The notes under the pieces were generated by a model. The model saw only the letters and a list, made by a program, of their open reading frames with translations, ran no database searches and was not told the DNA's origin. The position numbers were made by a program, and so were the translations under genes. DNA of 64,000 nucleotides from Oscillospiraceae bacterium (lineage in GTDB: Bacteria > Bacillota > Clostridia > Oscillospirales > Ruminococcaceae), in contig WRAV01000001.1 in the NCBI GenBank assembly GCA_009780025.1, positions 1-64,000 of the forward strand, in the 5' to 3' direction. The stretch's first letter is position 1. Every line of letters begins with the position of its first letter. Shown in pieces: positions 50,912 through 59,635 of the stretch.

Positions 50912-52288
50912 GTGTTTGCTTATTTATTTTTTAATCCCGTAACGCTCTCAGTCGCAGTCATGATCACGCTCTGTCTGCTCAAGTTCAACATCATACTGTC
51001 GGTCCTGATAGCTGCTGTTTTCGCGGGTTTGTATGCGGGGATACCACTGAGCGGCACTGCGGCTGACCCCGGTGTTATGCAAAGTTTTATCACCGGCATG
51101 GCTGCAATGAACAACATCGCGCTGGCCTACATTTTGCTCGGAGCTCTGGCCTATGCGCTCCAAGCTTCCGGGCTCGCTACAAAGTTCGCCAATGCCTTAA
51201 ATCGGCTTTTCGGTAAGACCGGGTGGCTGTTCTTGCTGGTTCTTGCAATAGTTGCCAGCTTTTCCCAAAACTTGATTCCAATTCACATCGCATTTGTTCC
51301 GATCTTGGTTCCCCCGTTGCTTGCTATGATGAACAAGCTGAAGATTGACCGCCGGGCCGCTGCCTGTTCGATTGCCTTTGGCCTTAAGGCTCCGTACATC
51401 CTGTTGCCCTTCGGATTTGGCCTAATCTTCCACAATATCCTGCGCGACAATATCACCGAGAGTGGTTTGGATGTGGCGGGTACCGCGATTTGGCCGTACA
51501 TGATCCCGCTAGCCGGTGCTATGTTCCTCGGCTTGCTGATCGCAATTTTCATAACATATCGCAAGCCCCGGGAGTACGAGGACAAACCTCTTCTCGTGGC
51601 TGCAGAAGTTGATGAAGGCGATATCAAGGGCGAATTCAAACTCAAGCATTGGGGTGCGCTTCTCGGTGCCTGTGCCACTTTCGGTATGCAGATCTGGGCC
51701 AACGCCACTTTCCCTGGCTCTCCTCTCTGGGCGCTTTCCCTTGGTGCTACAGCAGCGCTACTGATAATGTTCATATTCGGCACACTCAGCCCGCGCAGAG
51801 AAAAGCTGAACGAGGCGATCAAAGGTGGTATCGGGCTGATGGGCTTTATTGCCTTCATCATGCTGGTAGCTGCCGGTTATGCAGGTGTTCTCCGCGCAAC
51901 CGGAGGCATTCAAACACTTGTTGATGCCGCGCTTTACGTTGCGGGTGGCAATATGCTCCTCTCGCTGATTGCCATGCAAATCATCGGTCTATTGATTACC
52001 ATGGGTATAGGCACATCTTTCGGCACGATTCCCCTCATCGCCGCAGTATTTGTGCCCTTTATGATGGGAATGGGCTTCTCCCCGGCGGCTATCATTGTGA
52101 CTATCGCTGCCGCGGGTGCCACCGGTGACGCCGGTATGCCCCAATCCGACACAGCGCTTGGCCCGACCGCAGGTCTGGACGCCGACGGGCAGCATGACCA
52201 TATTAAAGACACCTGCTTTCCGACCTTTATGCACTTCAACTTCCCGATAAAGATTGTTGGCATTATTGCGGCTATGATTTTGGCCTAA
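50912..52288 (+). CDS. Na+/H+ antiporter family protein (NhaC-like)
   Basis: Chosen start is the GTG at 50912, six bases after GGAGGAG; an ATG at 50897 lies inside that site. The 458-residue membrane protein has about 11-12 helices. IASFSQNLIPIHIAFVPILV and IAAAGATGDAGMPQSDTALG carry the polar residues in membrane segments typical of this ion-transporter superfamily. It would exchange sodium for protons, useful where sodium-coupled amino-acid uptake (the NSS carrier) is used. It is followed by a terminator. Confidence 0.85.
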   Translation: MFAYLFFNPVTLSVAVMITLCLLKFNIILSVLIAAVFAGLYAGIPLSGTAADPGVMQSFITGMAAMNNIALAYILLGALAYALQASGLATKFANALNRLFGKTGWLFLLVLAIVASFSQNLIPIHIAFVPILVPPLLAMMNKLKIDRRAAACSIAFGLKAPYILLPFGFGLIFHNILRDNITESGLDVAGTAIWPYMIPLAGAMFLGLLIAIFITYRKPREYEDKPLLVAAEVDEGDIKGEFKLKHWGALLGACATFGMQIWANATFPGSPLWALSLGATAALLIMFIFGTLSPRREKLNEAIKGGIGLMGFIAFIMLVAAGYAGVLRATGGIQTLVDAALYVAGGNMLLSLIAMQIIGLLITMGIGTSFGTIPLIAAVFVPFMMGMGFSPAAIIVTIAAAGATGDAGMPQSDTALGPTAGLDADGQHDHIKDTCFPTFMHFNFPIKIVGIIAAMILA

Positions 52289-52302
52289 GCGACAACAAAG
52301 CG

Positions 52303-52340
52303 AAGTCCCTCACCGACGTAAAGCGGTGAGGGACTTTTGG
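52303..52340 (+). terminator. Terminator of the Na+/H+ antiporter gene
   Basis: AAGTCCCTCACCG pairs with CGGTGAGGGACTT (13 bp) around an 8-base loop, ending in TTT. It may also serve the convergent lipoprotein gene. Confidence 0.85.
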
Positions 52341-52376
52341 TATTAACTAAGGTTGCGCCTTGCTGGGCACGCTAGC

Positions 52377-52961
52377 TTAGACTTTAGTCAGAACATAATT
52401 GTCGGCCAGCTCGCCGGTTATGGGGTCTCCGGACATATCCAATTGGATGATTCTGCCTTCGCTCACAAAGTAGTATGGCGGCCAGGTGTTCACATCCAGC
52501 CTGATTATATTACCGGTTTCATCCCACTCGAAGGTGCCGCTCGAGTACCCAATGCGCTCGCTCCACTCTTCCCAAGTGCCGTCGCCGATTTCGGGCATCT
52601 CCATATCGCCGATCAGATGCTCATAGGTCAGCGAATGCACCTCTCCCAAGCCTTCGACGTAGCTCAACGATATTTGCACTCTTATACCCATCCCTGACGC
52701 GGAGGGTACGATGCCCTGATAGGTTCCGGCCCAGTCCAGGCTGTTGCGTGCGTTGTGGTGATGATAGGCTGCCTCAGTTTCCTCGTCATCTGCGATATAT
52801 TCCGGTGTAGATTGTTCCAATTCGGGCAGCGGCTCAGGTTGTTCGGTTTGCTCGGGTGCGGGCGTTGCCGGCGGCGGTGTAGGATTCGTATTTGCGGGCG
52901 AGCAGCCGCTAATGGCCACCGCTAGAACGAGAACCGCGATTAACAATAACTTAATTTTCAT
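52377..52961 (-). CDS. NlpE-like lipoprotein without the CXXC motif
   Basis: A 194-residue lipoprotein: signal peptide with lipobox ISGC at residue 20, Pro/Glu/Thr linker to about residue 75, then a beta-rich domain. WAGTYQGIVPSASGMGIRVQ, the Tyr-containing strands, GTFEWDETGNIIRLD and the ending VSEGRIIQLDMSGDPITG follow the NlpE N-terminal beta-barrel. NlpE has PCADC where this has PSASG, so the redox/metal cysteines are gone. A surface-stress role is therefore uncertain. Confidence 0.75.
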   Translation of the reverse strand: MKIKLLLIAVLVLAVAISGCSPANTNPTPPPATPAPEQTEQPEPLPELEQSTPEYIADDEETEAAYHHHNARNSLDWAGTYQGIVPSASGMGIRVQISLSYVEGLGEVHSLTYEHLIGDMEMPEIGDGTWEEWSERIGYSSGTFEWDETGNIIRLDVNTWPPYYFVSEGRIIQLDMSGDPITGELADNYVLTKV

Positions 52962-52982
52962 TTAATTGTCTCCTTTTTGCTT

Positions 52983-53047
52983 AAAGTGTGCCTTGAAACT
53001 TATTGCCACCCCACCGCGGTGCGACAAGTAGTTTCAAAGCACACTTT
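52983..53047. repeat. 65-base palindrome in the 5' leader of the NlpE-like gene
   Basis: AAAGTGTGCCTTGAAACT is matched 17 of 18 by AGTTTCAAAGCACACTTT, and partial pairing continues inward (ACCGCGGT at the centre). It lies between the promoter and the ribosome site on the minus strand. It may be a mobile palindrome or a regulatory RNA fold. Confidence 0.65.
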
Positions 53048-53060
53048 GGTTAATGGATTT

Positions 53061-53088
53061 ATATTACACTATTCCCCCGAAAAAGCAA
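53061..53088 (-). promoter_or_regulatory. Promoter of the NlpE-like lipoprotein gene
   Basis: On the minus strand TTGCTT, 16 bases, TAATAT, upstream of the 65-base palindrome. Confidence 0.5.
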
Positions 53089-53105
53089 TGGTATCGCACG
53101 GAGCC

Positions 53106-54002
53106 CTAAATAAATATAAGCAACGTGACACATAACAGAATAAACGTGAGCGTCGAAAGCATAAAAGCAACGTTTGCAAAGGCGACGTCCTTGTCAAATT
53201 CCTTCGCAAAAATAACTGAAATAAGGCCGGCCGGCAAAGCCGTTATAAAAGTAGACAGAAGAGTGAGTTCTAAACTCATACCAATAGTAATAAATATAAA
53301 AAATACAACCGTGGGTAGCGCGAACGTTTTTACGGCGACAGAAATAATCGCATCGCGGTCAATATTTCTTAGCGCGCTGGTATGCTGGGCGAGCAGGCTG
53401 CCGATGCAGAGTAGGGCCAGTGGAACGGTCATGTTTGCCAGCATGTCAATGGGAGGGCGTATGATATCCGGAATCTCAAGGCGCAGTCCAGCAAGTGCGA
53501 AGCTTACGACTATCGCAACAAAGCAAGGGTTCATAACAACTTTAAGCGTTTGCTTAACACTGCGTGTGCCTGCAAACATCGAGTAGCAAAGAGACCACAA
53601 GAAGACGTCCTGAACAACGCTAAATAGGATTGTAAGCCTTACCCCCCAACTGCCAAAGAAATAAAAAATGAACGGCAGTCCTACAAAAGAGGTGTTACCT
53701 ATTATCATATTGAGAGCGATTGTTTCTTTTCGGGCTGTGTTTTGGTAGCGTCGCAGCGCATAGCGCGCGGCCAGGTAGACCGGAAGGGTGTATGCCACAG
53801 CAAATACCGAGACGAACAAAGTGTCCTGCGAGGAAATCTCGCTGTCCATGCCTGAGAACGAGACCAAAATGAGCGCCGGCATACAAAGGTTGAACAGCAG
53901 CTTGGGGATGTTGTCGAATGCCTTGACGCCAAAGCCCTTCCTGACGAGCAGGTAGGCAATCAGAATCAAGGCTAAAAATGAGAAGTTTTCAGCTTGTGGC
54001 AT
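53106..54002 (-). CDS. AEC (auxin efflux carrier) family transporter
   Basis: Start at the ATG at 54002, six bases after AGGAGG. The 298-residue protein has about 10 helices in two five-helix halves. KLLFNLCMPALILVSF and ALNMIIGNTSFVGLPFIFYF hold the conserved Pro and Asn-Thr-x-Phe-x-Gly-Pro-like positions of the AEC family. Members move small carboxylates such as malate. It is divergent from the EamA gene and shares the short region between them. Confidence 0.9.
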   Translation of the reverse strand: MPQAENFSFLALILIAYLLVRKGFGVKAFDNIPKLLFNLCMPALILVSFSGMDSEISSQDTLFVSVFAVAYTLPVYLAARYALRRYQNTARKETIALNMIIGNTSFVGLPFIFYFFGSWGVRLTILFSVVQDVFLWSLCYSMFAGTRSVKQTLKVVMNPCFVAIVVSFALAGLRLEIPDIIRPPIDMLANMTVPLALLCIGSLLAQHTSALRNIDRDAIISVAVKTFALPTVVFFIFITIGMSLELTLLSTFITALPAGLISVIFAKEFDKDVAFANVAFMLSTLTFILLCVTLLIFI

Positions 54003-54043
54003 AGCCACCCTCCTGTTCCAGCGGGACTGTGGAACTTTTGAAC

Positions 54044-54072
54044 TTGCTTTTACCGGCGCCGTTTTGTATTAT
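54044..54072 (+). promoter_or_regulatory. Promoter of the EamA transporter gene
   Basis: TTGCTT, 17 bases, TATTAT, ending 23 bases before the ATG. Confidence 0.5.
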
Positions 54073-54095
54073 GTAGTAAGGTTAGGGGTGACGAT

Positions 54096-54995
54096 ATGGG
54101 CATTTGGTTTCTTTATGCTGCCGGTGCTGCAGTGTTTGCGGCCATGACAACGATTCTGGCAAAAATTGGCCTCAAGAATGTGGACTCGCATTTGGCTACG
54201 GCAATACGCGTTATAGTGGTCTTCGCGTTCGCTTGGCTGATGGTGTTTATCGTAGGCTCGGCCGGCGAAATACGGCAGGTTGACGGCAGAACATGGGTTT
54301 TTCTTATATTGTCGGGTCTTGCGACAGGCGGGTCTTGGCTCTGTTTTTTCCGTGCTCTCCAGCTGGGGAAAGTCAACCAGGTAGTGCCGATAGATAAAAG
54401 CAGCACCATCATGACCATGATTTTGGCGTTCATCTTCCTTAGAGAGTCCCTGAGCGCCCTTACGGTTGTCGGAATGGTCCTCATGGCCTTGGGAACATGG
54501 ATGATGCTGGAACTAAAAAAAGCGAAAGATATGTCATGTAAAGACAATGAACCGGGCGAAAAAATCAGCCGCCATGGCTGGCTCTTTTTTGCGCTACTTG
54601 CGGCGGTATTTGCCAGCTTGACAGCAATTCTAGGCAGGGTTGGTATCGAGAATATCGAGGCTAACTTGGGTACGGCCATAAGAACAATGGCGGTTATCCC
54701 CATGAGCTGGCTTATGGTATTCATCACCGGCGGGCAGAAGGACATCAAAAAAATAGACCGCAGCAGCTGGGTGTTTCTTCTTCTGTCGGGTGTAGCGACC
54801 GGGGCTAGCTGGCTTCTTTTCTACCGGGCGCTGCAGCTGGGCAATGCAAGCCACGTGGTGCCTATCGACAAGCTGAGCATTGTGCTCACCATGGGATTCG
54901 CCGGCCTGTTTTTGAAAGAGCGCTTCTCTAAGCGAAGTCTCGCGGGGCTGGTGCTTCTGACGACCGGCACCTTGCTTCCGATACTTCTTGCGTAG
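54096..54995 (+). CDS. EamA/DMT-family transporter with closely similar halves
   Basis: The 299-residue protein has ten helices in two EamA repeats (residues 3-137 and 160-297). The halves are unusually alike: both contain a WLMVFI segment, a WVFLxLSGxATGxSWL segment, RALQLG and VVPIDK in the same order and spacing. DMT carriers export metabolites or drugs; substrate unknown. It converges on tcdA with 16 bases between the stop codons. Confidence 0.9.
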   Translation: MGIWFLYAAGAAVFAAMTTILAKIGLKNVDSHLATAIRVIVVFAFAWLMVFIVGSAGEIRQVDGRTWVFLILSGLATGGSWLCFFRALQLGKVNQVVPIDKSSTIMTMILAFIFLRESLSALTVVGMVLMALGTWMMLELKKAKDMSCKDNEPGEKISRHGWLFFALLAAVFASLTAILGRVGIENIEANLGTAIRTMAVIPMSWLMVFITGGQKDIKKIDRSSWVFLLLSGVATGASWLLFYRALQLGNASHVVPIDKLSIVLTMGFAGLFLKERFSKRSLAGLVLLTTGTLLPILLA

Positions 54996-55011
54996 CCATG
55001 CAGTATTGCGC

Positions 55012-55779
55012 TTAGCCGCCCGCAAAGCTCGTCAAATCCTTGACCACTTCCCCTGCGATTATCAGCCCCGCTGCCGAGGGAACAAAGGCGTTGCTCCCCG
55101 GGATCTGTCGCCGGTGGGTGCAGTTTCGGGTAACCCCGGGCGGGCAGACGCAGCCGGTTTTGCAGCTGGCGCGCATATCGCCCTGAGGGGTCAGAGCCGC
55201 CTCTTTGGAATAGACCACCTTCAGCCTCGGGATTCCCCGCCTGCGCAGCTCACTGCGCATAACCCTGGCGAGCGGGCAGGTTGAGGTATCGTATATGTCG
55301 GCGACCTCAAGGGCGGCGGCGTCGACTTTGTTTCCGGCACCCATAGAGCTTATTATCGGTATGTTGCCCTCACTTGCGCGCTGCGCTAGCTCGAGTTTGC
55401 CCGCCACGGTGTCAATCGCGTCGATGATGTAATCGTATGGTGTAAGATTGACTTTTGCCGCGTTCTCAGGTAGGTAAAACACCTTGTAGGTGTTGACCAT
55501 GCAGTCGGGGTTGATTTCGAGCACGCGTTCTTTGGCGGCGTCAACCTTGTAGAGCCCGACAGTTTTTCGGGTGGCGTGCAGCTGTCGGTTTAGGTTTGTC
55601 ACGCAAATTTTGTCGTCGTCGAACAGGTCAAGCCTCCCCACTCCGCTGCGGGCAAGCGCTTCCACGGCGTACCCGCCAACGCCGCCAATGCCGAAAACGG
55701 CGACAGACGATTTATACAGCTGAGACATCCCGTCTTCCCCGAATAAAAGCTCGGTGCGGGAGAATTGATTTAGTGGCAT
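55012..55779 (-). CDS. tcdA: tRNA threonylcarbamoyladenosine dehydratase (TcdA)
   Basis: A 255-residue E1-like ThiF/MoeB-fold enzyme. It has the ATP-binding loop VFGIGGVGGYAVEALARSG, FDDDKICVTNLNRQ, and DYIIDAIDTVAGK. The C-terminal CPPGVTRNCTHRRQIPGS segment separates TcdA from MoeB and ThiF. It cyclises t6A37 in ANN-decoding tRNAs to ct6A using ATP. It is monocistronic. Confidence 0.93.
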   Translation of the reverse strand: MPLNQFSRTELLFGEDGMSQLYKSSVAVFGIGGVGGYAVEALARSGVGRLDLFDDDKICVTNLNRQLHATRKTVGLYKVDAAKERVLEINPDCMVNTYKVFYLPENAAKVNLTPYDYIIDAIDTVAGKLELAQRASEGNIPIISSMGAGNKVDAAALEVADIYDTSTCPLARVMRSELRRRGIPRLKVVYSKEAALTPQGDMRASCKTGCVCPPGVTRNCTHRRQIPGSNAFVPSAAGLIIAGEVVKDLTSFAGG

Positions 55780-55825
55780 ATAAAGCTCCTTGTACTAAAG
55801 ATAAATGCGTTATTAGGCCGCCCCT

Positions 55826-55854
55826 ATCATATCACGCATGCCTGCTAAAATCAA
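55826..55854 (-). promoter_or_regulatory. Promoter of tcdA
   Basis: On the minus strand TTGATT, 17 bases, TATGAT, 47 bases upstream of the ATG. Confidence 0.55.
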
Positions 55855-55886
55855 TCGGAGCTTGTACAGATAGACACAACTCCCCC

Positions 55887-55915
55887 TTGACAAGCCCACC
55901 CATATATGATACGAT
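55887..55915 (+). promoter_or_regulatory. Promoter of the pyr operon
   Basis: Perfect TTGACA, 17 bases, TACGAT. The transcript would start near 55922, just before the leader peptide ribosome site. Confidence 0.75.
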
Positions 55916-55936
55916 TTCCCAGGTGGTGATTGAAGC

Positions 55937-56026
55937 ATGATGTGGATAGGTTTTGACATATGCAGCAATGAAAGAGCGCGGCAGGGAAGCCCGCTCCCTA
56001 CTTCAATTCAATATTTCGTTTTTTAA
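55937..56026 (+). CDS. 29-residue pyr leader peptide
   Basis: AGGTGG at 55921 is followed by ATG-ATG-TGG and a 29-codon frame that runs through a small pause-type hairpin (AGGGA/TCCCT, 55983-55999) and a U-rich stretch. It stops at 56024-56026, overlapping the first base pairs of the terminator stem. This is the arrangement of the E. coli pyrBI leader. There a ribosome closely following polymerase disrupts the attenuator when UTP is low and polymerase pauses at the U-rich run. No PyrR-type antiterminator is visible. Confidence 0.6.
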   Translation: MMWIGFDICSNERARQGSPLPTSIQYFVF

Positions 56027-56056
56027 TCTCCTTTACATGTGGGAGATTTTTTATTT
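56025..56056 (+). terminator. Attenuator of the pyr operon
   Basis: AATCTCC pairs with GGAGATT and is followed by TTTTTATTT, 53 bases upstream of the pyrB start. Because the operon lies downstream, it must be conditional. Confidence 0.75.
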
Positions 56057-56108
56057 GCTCTACGAAGCGTAATAACACAGGCATTTATTACAGAGAGGAG
56101 AATTCAAG

Positions 56109-57038
56109 TTGGAGTTAAAAGGTAGGCATCTCATTGAACCCTCGGATTTAACCGTTGAAGAAATGGAGGGGCTGTTTGACGAGGCGGAGCGAATTGTCGC
56201 AAATCCCGAGTCCTACGCCGAAGTGTGTAAGGGCAAGCTGCTGGCGACGTTGTTTTATGAACCGAGCACAAGAACCCGCTTCTCGTTCGAGGCGGCTATG
56301 CTGCGACTAGGCGGGAAGGTAATCGGCTTTTCTGAGCCGAACTCAAGCGCTGTGGCAAAGGGCGAGAGCATAGCTGACACCATAAGAACGGTGGAGTGCT
56401 ACGCCGACATAGCCGTAATGCGCCACCCCAAAGAAGGCTCGGTGCTGGTGGCCTCAAGACAGTCGGATATGCCTGTCATCAATGCCGGGGACGGTGGGCA
56501 CCATCACCCAACCCAGACCCTGACCGACCTTTTGACCATAAGGCTCGAGAAGGGCGGCTTTGACGGCATCACGGTGGGGCTGTGCGGTGACTTGAAGTTC
56601 GGTCGGACAGTGCACTCGCTGATACAAGCGCTAACCCGCTACACAGGTGTGCGCTTCATAATGATTTCGCCTCAGGAGCTGAGCGTACCCGAATACGTGC
56701 GCGAGAAGATAAGAAAATCCGGCATGGAGTTCGAGGAGACCCACGACTTGCGGCAGTCTCTGCCAAAGCTCGATGTGCTCTATATGACCCGGGTGCAGCG
56801 CGAGCGCTTCTTCAACGAGGAAGACTACATCCGGCTCAAGGACAGGTATATACTCGACGCGGGCAAGCTTAAAGACGCTAAGCCAGACCTTATGGTACTG
56901 CACCCACTTCCGCGTGTGAACGAGATCGCTGTCGATGTGGACAGCGACCCGCGAGCGCACTATTTTAGGCAGGCTAAGAACGGAATGTACGTGAGAATGG
57001 CGCTGCTGATGGCGCTGCTTGGTGTGAAAGGAGAATAA
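56109..57038 (+). CDS. pyrB: Aspartate carbamoyltransferase catalytic chain (PyrB)
   Basis: 309 residues with the carbamoyl-phosphate motif STRTR at 53-57 and [19 protein letters not shown]. The start is a TTG behind GAGAGGAG. PyrB makes carbamoyl-aspartate from aspartate and carbamoyl phosphate. It is the first enzyme gene of a seven-gene pyrBICFKDE operon; the carbamoyl phosphate synthase is not in the window. The next gene, pyrI, starts two bases after the stop. Confidence 0.97.
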   Translation: MELKGRHLIEPSDLTVEEMEGLFDEAERIVANPESYAEVCKGKLLATLFYEPSTRTRFSFEAAMLRLGGKVIGFSEPNSSAVAKGESIADTIRTVECYADIAVMRHPKEGSVLVASRQSDMPVINAGDGGHHHPTQTLTDLLTIRLEKGGFDGITVGLCGDLKFGRTVHSLIQALTRYTGVRFIMISPQELSVPEYVREKIRKSGMEFEETHDLRQSLPKLDVLYMTRVQRERFFNEEDYIRLKDRYILDAGKLKDAKPDLMVLHPLPRVNEIAVDVDSDPRAHYFRQAKNGMYVRMALLMALLGVKGE

Positions 57039-57040
57039 CC

Positions 57041-57463
57041 ATGGAAGTTAAGAGTATAGCTAACGGAGTTGTTATTGACCATGTGCGCGCCGGGTTCGGG
57101 ATGAAGGTGCTGGAGTACCTGAACGTCGATACAGGGAGCGATACAGTTGCCCTGTTGATGAATGTTGCCAGCAGAAAACATGGGCGTAAGGATATCATCA
57201 AGCTTGAAAATGTCGAGAGCGTAGACCTGAATGTGTTGGGGCTTGTGGACCACAATGCGACCGTGATTCACATAAGGGACAGCAAGGTTGTGGAGAAGGT
57301 AAAGCTTTCGTTCCCGACAAAGGTCAAGAATGTAATAACCTGCAAAAATCCGCGCTGTGTTACATCCATTGAGGCCGTGCCGCATGTATTCCACCTTGCG
57401 GATGATGAAGGCCGGTACCGGTGCGAATACTGCGACAACATAGTAAAAGCCGATGAGAACTGA
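57041..57463 (+). CDS. pyrI: Aspartate carbamoyltransferase regulatory chain (PyrI)
   Basis: 140 residues with the allosteric nucleotide domain (IANGVVIDHVRAGFGMKVLEY) and a C-terminal zinc domain whose four cysteines have the expected spacing (CKNPRC, then CEYC). PyrI makes PyrB sensitive to CTP and ATP. It is common in enterobacteria and archaea and found in many Clostridia. It overlaps pyrC by 11 bases. Confidence 0.96.
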   Translation: MEVKSIANGVVIDHVRAGFGMKVLEYLNVDTGSDTVALLMNVASRKHGRKDIIKLENVESVDLNVLGLVDHNATVIHIRDSKVVEKVKLSFPTKVKNVITCKNPRCVTSIEAVPHVFHLADDEGRYRCEYCDNIVKADEN

Positions 57464-58739
57464 ACAACTGCTAATCGCCGGCGGTAAAGTCGTAGACCCT
57501 TGCGGCAACATATGCCAGGAGCGCGACATACTTGTCGCCGGTGGCGTGATAATGCCGCTCGATGAAAAAGGCTCAGACTGCCGGGTGTTTGACGCCACCG
57601 GGATGATTGTCGCCCCAGGGCTAGTAGACCTGCACGTCCACTTCCGGGAGCCGGGCGGCGAGCACAAAGAGGACATTGCCACCGGGAGCCGGGCGGCGGC
57701 GCGGGGCGGCTTTACCACTGTTTGCTGTATGCCGAACACCTCGCCTACCATTGACTGTCGGGAATTTGTCGAGCGTGTGGCCGGGCGGGGCAGAGAAGTC
57801 GGCCTTGTCAACCTGCTGGTGGTAGGTGCGCTGAGCAAAGGCCTGAAAGGCTTAGAGCTCACCGATTTTGCACAGATGCTGGCAGGTGGTGTATGCGCTC
57901 TCTCGGACGACGGCAAGACGCTGATGGACGACGCGTTGATGCATGAGGCTGCCCACCAGGCAAAAGAGCTGGGTCTGTTCATTACCGACCACTGTGAAAA
58001 CCACAAAACCATCGCAGGCGGCGTTATCAACGAGGGCGAAACTTCGCAGAAGCTTGGCGTGTGCGGAATCCCCAACAGCTGCGAAGCCGACATCGTAGCC
58101 CGCGATATTGAGCTCGCGCGGCGAACCGGTTGCCACATACACTTGCAGCACATAAGCGCGAAGGAAAGCCTCGAGCTTATCCGGGAGGCGAAGGGCCAAG
58201 GACTGCCCATCACCGCCGAGACGGCGCCCCATTACTTCACCCTGACTGATCGGGTGATTCTTACCCGCGGCGCAAACGCGAAGATGAACCCGCCGCTGCG
58301 TACCGAGGCCGACAGGAAGGCTGTAATCGCGGCCTTAATTGACGGCACCATTGACGCGATAGCCACCGACCACGCTCCCCACTCGGCGGAAGAAAAGGCC
58401 CAGCCTCTTGACCGGGCGCCCTTCGGCGTGGTAGGCTTGGAGACAGCATTCGCGGTGGGCTACACGCAGCTCGTGTTGCCGGGTCACCTGACCTTGCCCG
58501 AGCTGCTGCGGCTGATGAGCGCAAACCCGGCAAGAATACTCGGCTTGGGGCGCGAGGGTCTTGCGACAGGCGCACCGGCCAACCTCGTGGTATTTGACGT
58601 TCGCGAGCCGTACACGGTGGATAGCGGCCAGTTCGCGTCCAAGGGCAGGAACACGCCGTTTAGCGGCATGAAGGTGCATGGCCGTACAATGCTCACCGTC
58701 TGCGGCGGCAAAGTAAGCTTTGAGGAGGTAAGCAAGTGA
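57453..58739 (+). CDS. pyrC: Dihydroorotase (PyrC, class I)
   Basis: 428 residues. The metal motif DLHVHFREPGGEHKEDI and CCMPNTSPTID belong to the longer class I dihydroorotases (AllB-like). The ATG lies inside the end of pyrI and the stop overlaps pyrF (GTGA). It closes carbamoyl-aspartate to dihydroorotate. Confidence 0.96.
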   Translation: MRTEQLLIAGGKVVDPCGNICQERDILVAGGVIMPLDEKGSDCRVFDATGMIVAPGLVDLHVHFREPGGEHKEDIATGSRAAARGGFTTVCCMPNTSPTIDCREFVERVAGRGREVGLVNLLVVGALSKGLKGLELTDFAQMLAGGVCALSDDGKTLMDDALMHEAAHQAKELGLFITDHCENHKTIAGGVINEGETSQKLGVCGIPNSCEADIVARDIELARRTGCHIHLQHISAKESLELIREAKGQGLPITAETAPHYFTLTDRVILTRGANAKMNPPLRTEADRKAVIAALIDGTIDAIATDHAPHSAEEKAQPLDRAPFGVVGLETAFAVGYTQLVLPGHLTLPELLRLMSANPARILGLGREGLATGAPANLVVFDVREPYTVDSGQFASKGRNTPFSGMKVHGRTMLTVCGGKVSFEEVSK

Positions 58740-59635
58740 TTGACAGGCTGATTGAGAGAATAGAAGCCCTGGAAGCTCCCATAGTCGTTGGGCTCGATCC
58801 GACCCTGGAGATGATACCCGAGCGCCTCAAGCAGGGTGACTCACTAGAGGCGATAGCGGGGGCGCTGACCAAATTCAACCGAGAGATTATCGATGCTGTG
58901 CACGATCTTGTGCCCGCTGTTAAGCCCCAGATTGCTATGTACGAACGCTACGGCATCGAGGGCCTGCAGGCATACGTTGCCACGGCGGAGTATGCCAAAA
59001 GCAAGGGCCTGCTGGTCATCGGCGATATAAAGCGCGGTGATATTTCCAGCACGGCGGCGGCTTATGCGGCCCACATCGGCGGCACACAGGTGGGGAGACA
59101 GACGCTCTTCCCTTGGGCGGAAGACGCCGTAACTCTGAACCCATATCTTGGTGGCGACAGCGTGACCCCATTCTTAGATGTGTGCGCAGCCCAAGAAAAG
59201 GGAATATTCCTGTTGGTCAAGACCAGCAATCCGGGCAGCGGGGATTTGCAGGATCTGCGACTCGAGTCCGGCAAGTTAGTTTACGAGCACGTTGCCGACC
59301 TGGTGTCGGGCTGGGGAGAGGGTCTTGTGGGTGCGCGCGGTTACAGTAAGGTGGGCGCGGTAGTGGGCGCAACCTTCCCCGAACAGGGCCGTGCGCTGAG
59401 AGCGCGGATGCCTCACACATTCTTCCTGGTGCCGGGGTACGGGGCCCAGGGTGGCTCTGGCAAGGACTTGCGCGGCTTCTTCGACGCGAATGGCCTTGGC
59501 TGCATTGTGAACTCTTCCCGTGGAATTACCGCCGCCTGGAAAAAGAACGAGCGTTTTGGCGAAAACAATGTAGGCGCTGCGGCCCGAGAAGCTGTAATAG
59601 CCATGAAAAATGATCTGCGGGAGGCAATTTCGTGA
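58736..59635 (+). CDS. pyrF: Orotidine 5'-phosphate decarboxylase, type 2 (PyrF)
   Basis: 299 residues, the longer type-2 form. VVGLDPTLEMIPERLKQ, KPQIAMYERYGIEGLQ and GDIKRGDISSTAAAYA (catalytic Lys-Asp) are all present. The start is a GTG overlapping the pyrC stop. It makes UMP from OMP. Confidence 0.96.
   Translation: MIDRLIERIEALEAPIVVGLDPTLEMIPERLKQGDSLEAIAGALTKFNREIIDAVHDLVPAVKPQIAMYERYGIEGLQAYVATAEYAKSKGLLVIGDIKRGDISSTAAAYAAHIGGTQVGRQTLFPWAEDAVTLNPYLGGDSVTPFLDVCAAQEKGIFLLVKTSNPGSGDLQDLRLESGKLVYEHVADLVSGWGEGLVGARGYSKVGAVVGATFPEQGRALRARMPHTFFLVPGYGAQGGSGKDLRGFFDANGLGCIVNSSRGITAAWKKNERFGENNVGAAAREAVIAMKNDLREAIS

Noticed and set aside
56960-58213. 417-codon minus-strand frame over pyrI and pyrC
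   Set aside because: Ser/Pro-rich shadow translation with no start signal; both sense genes are certain.
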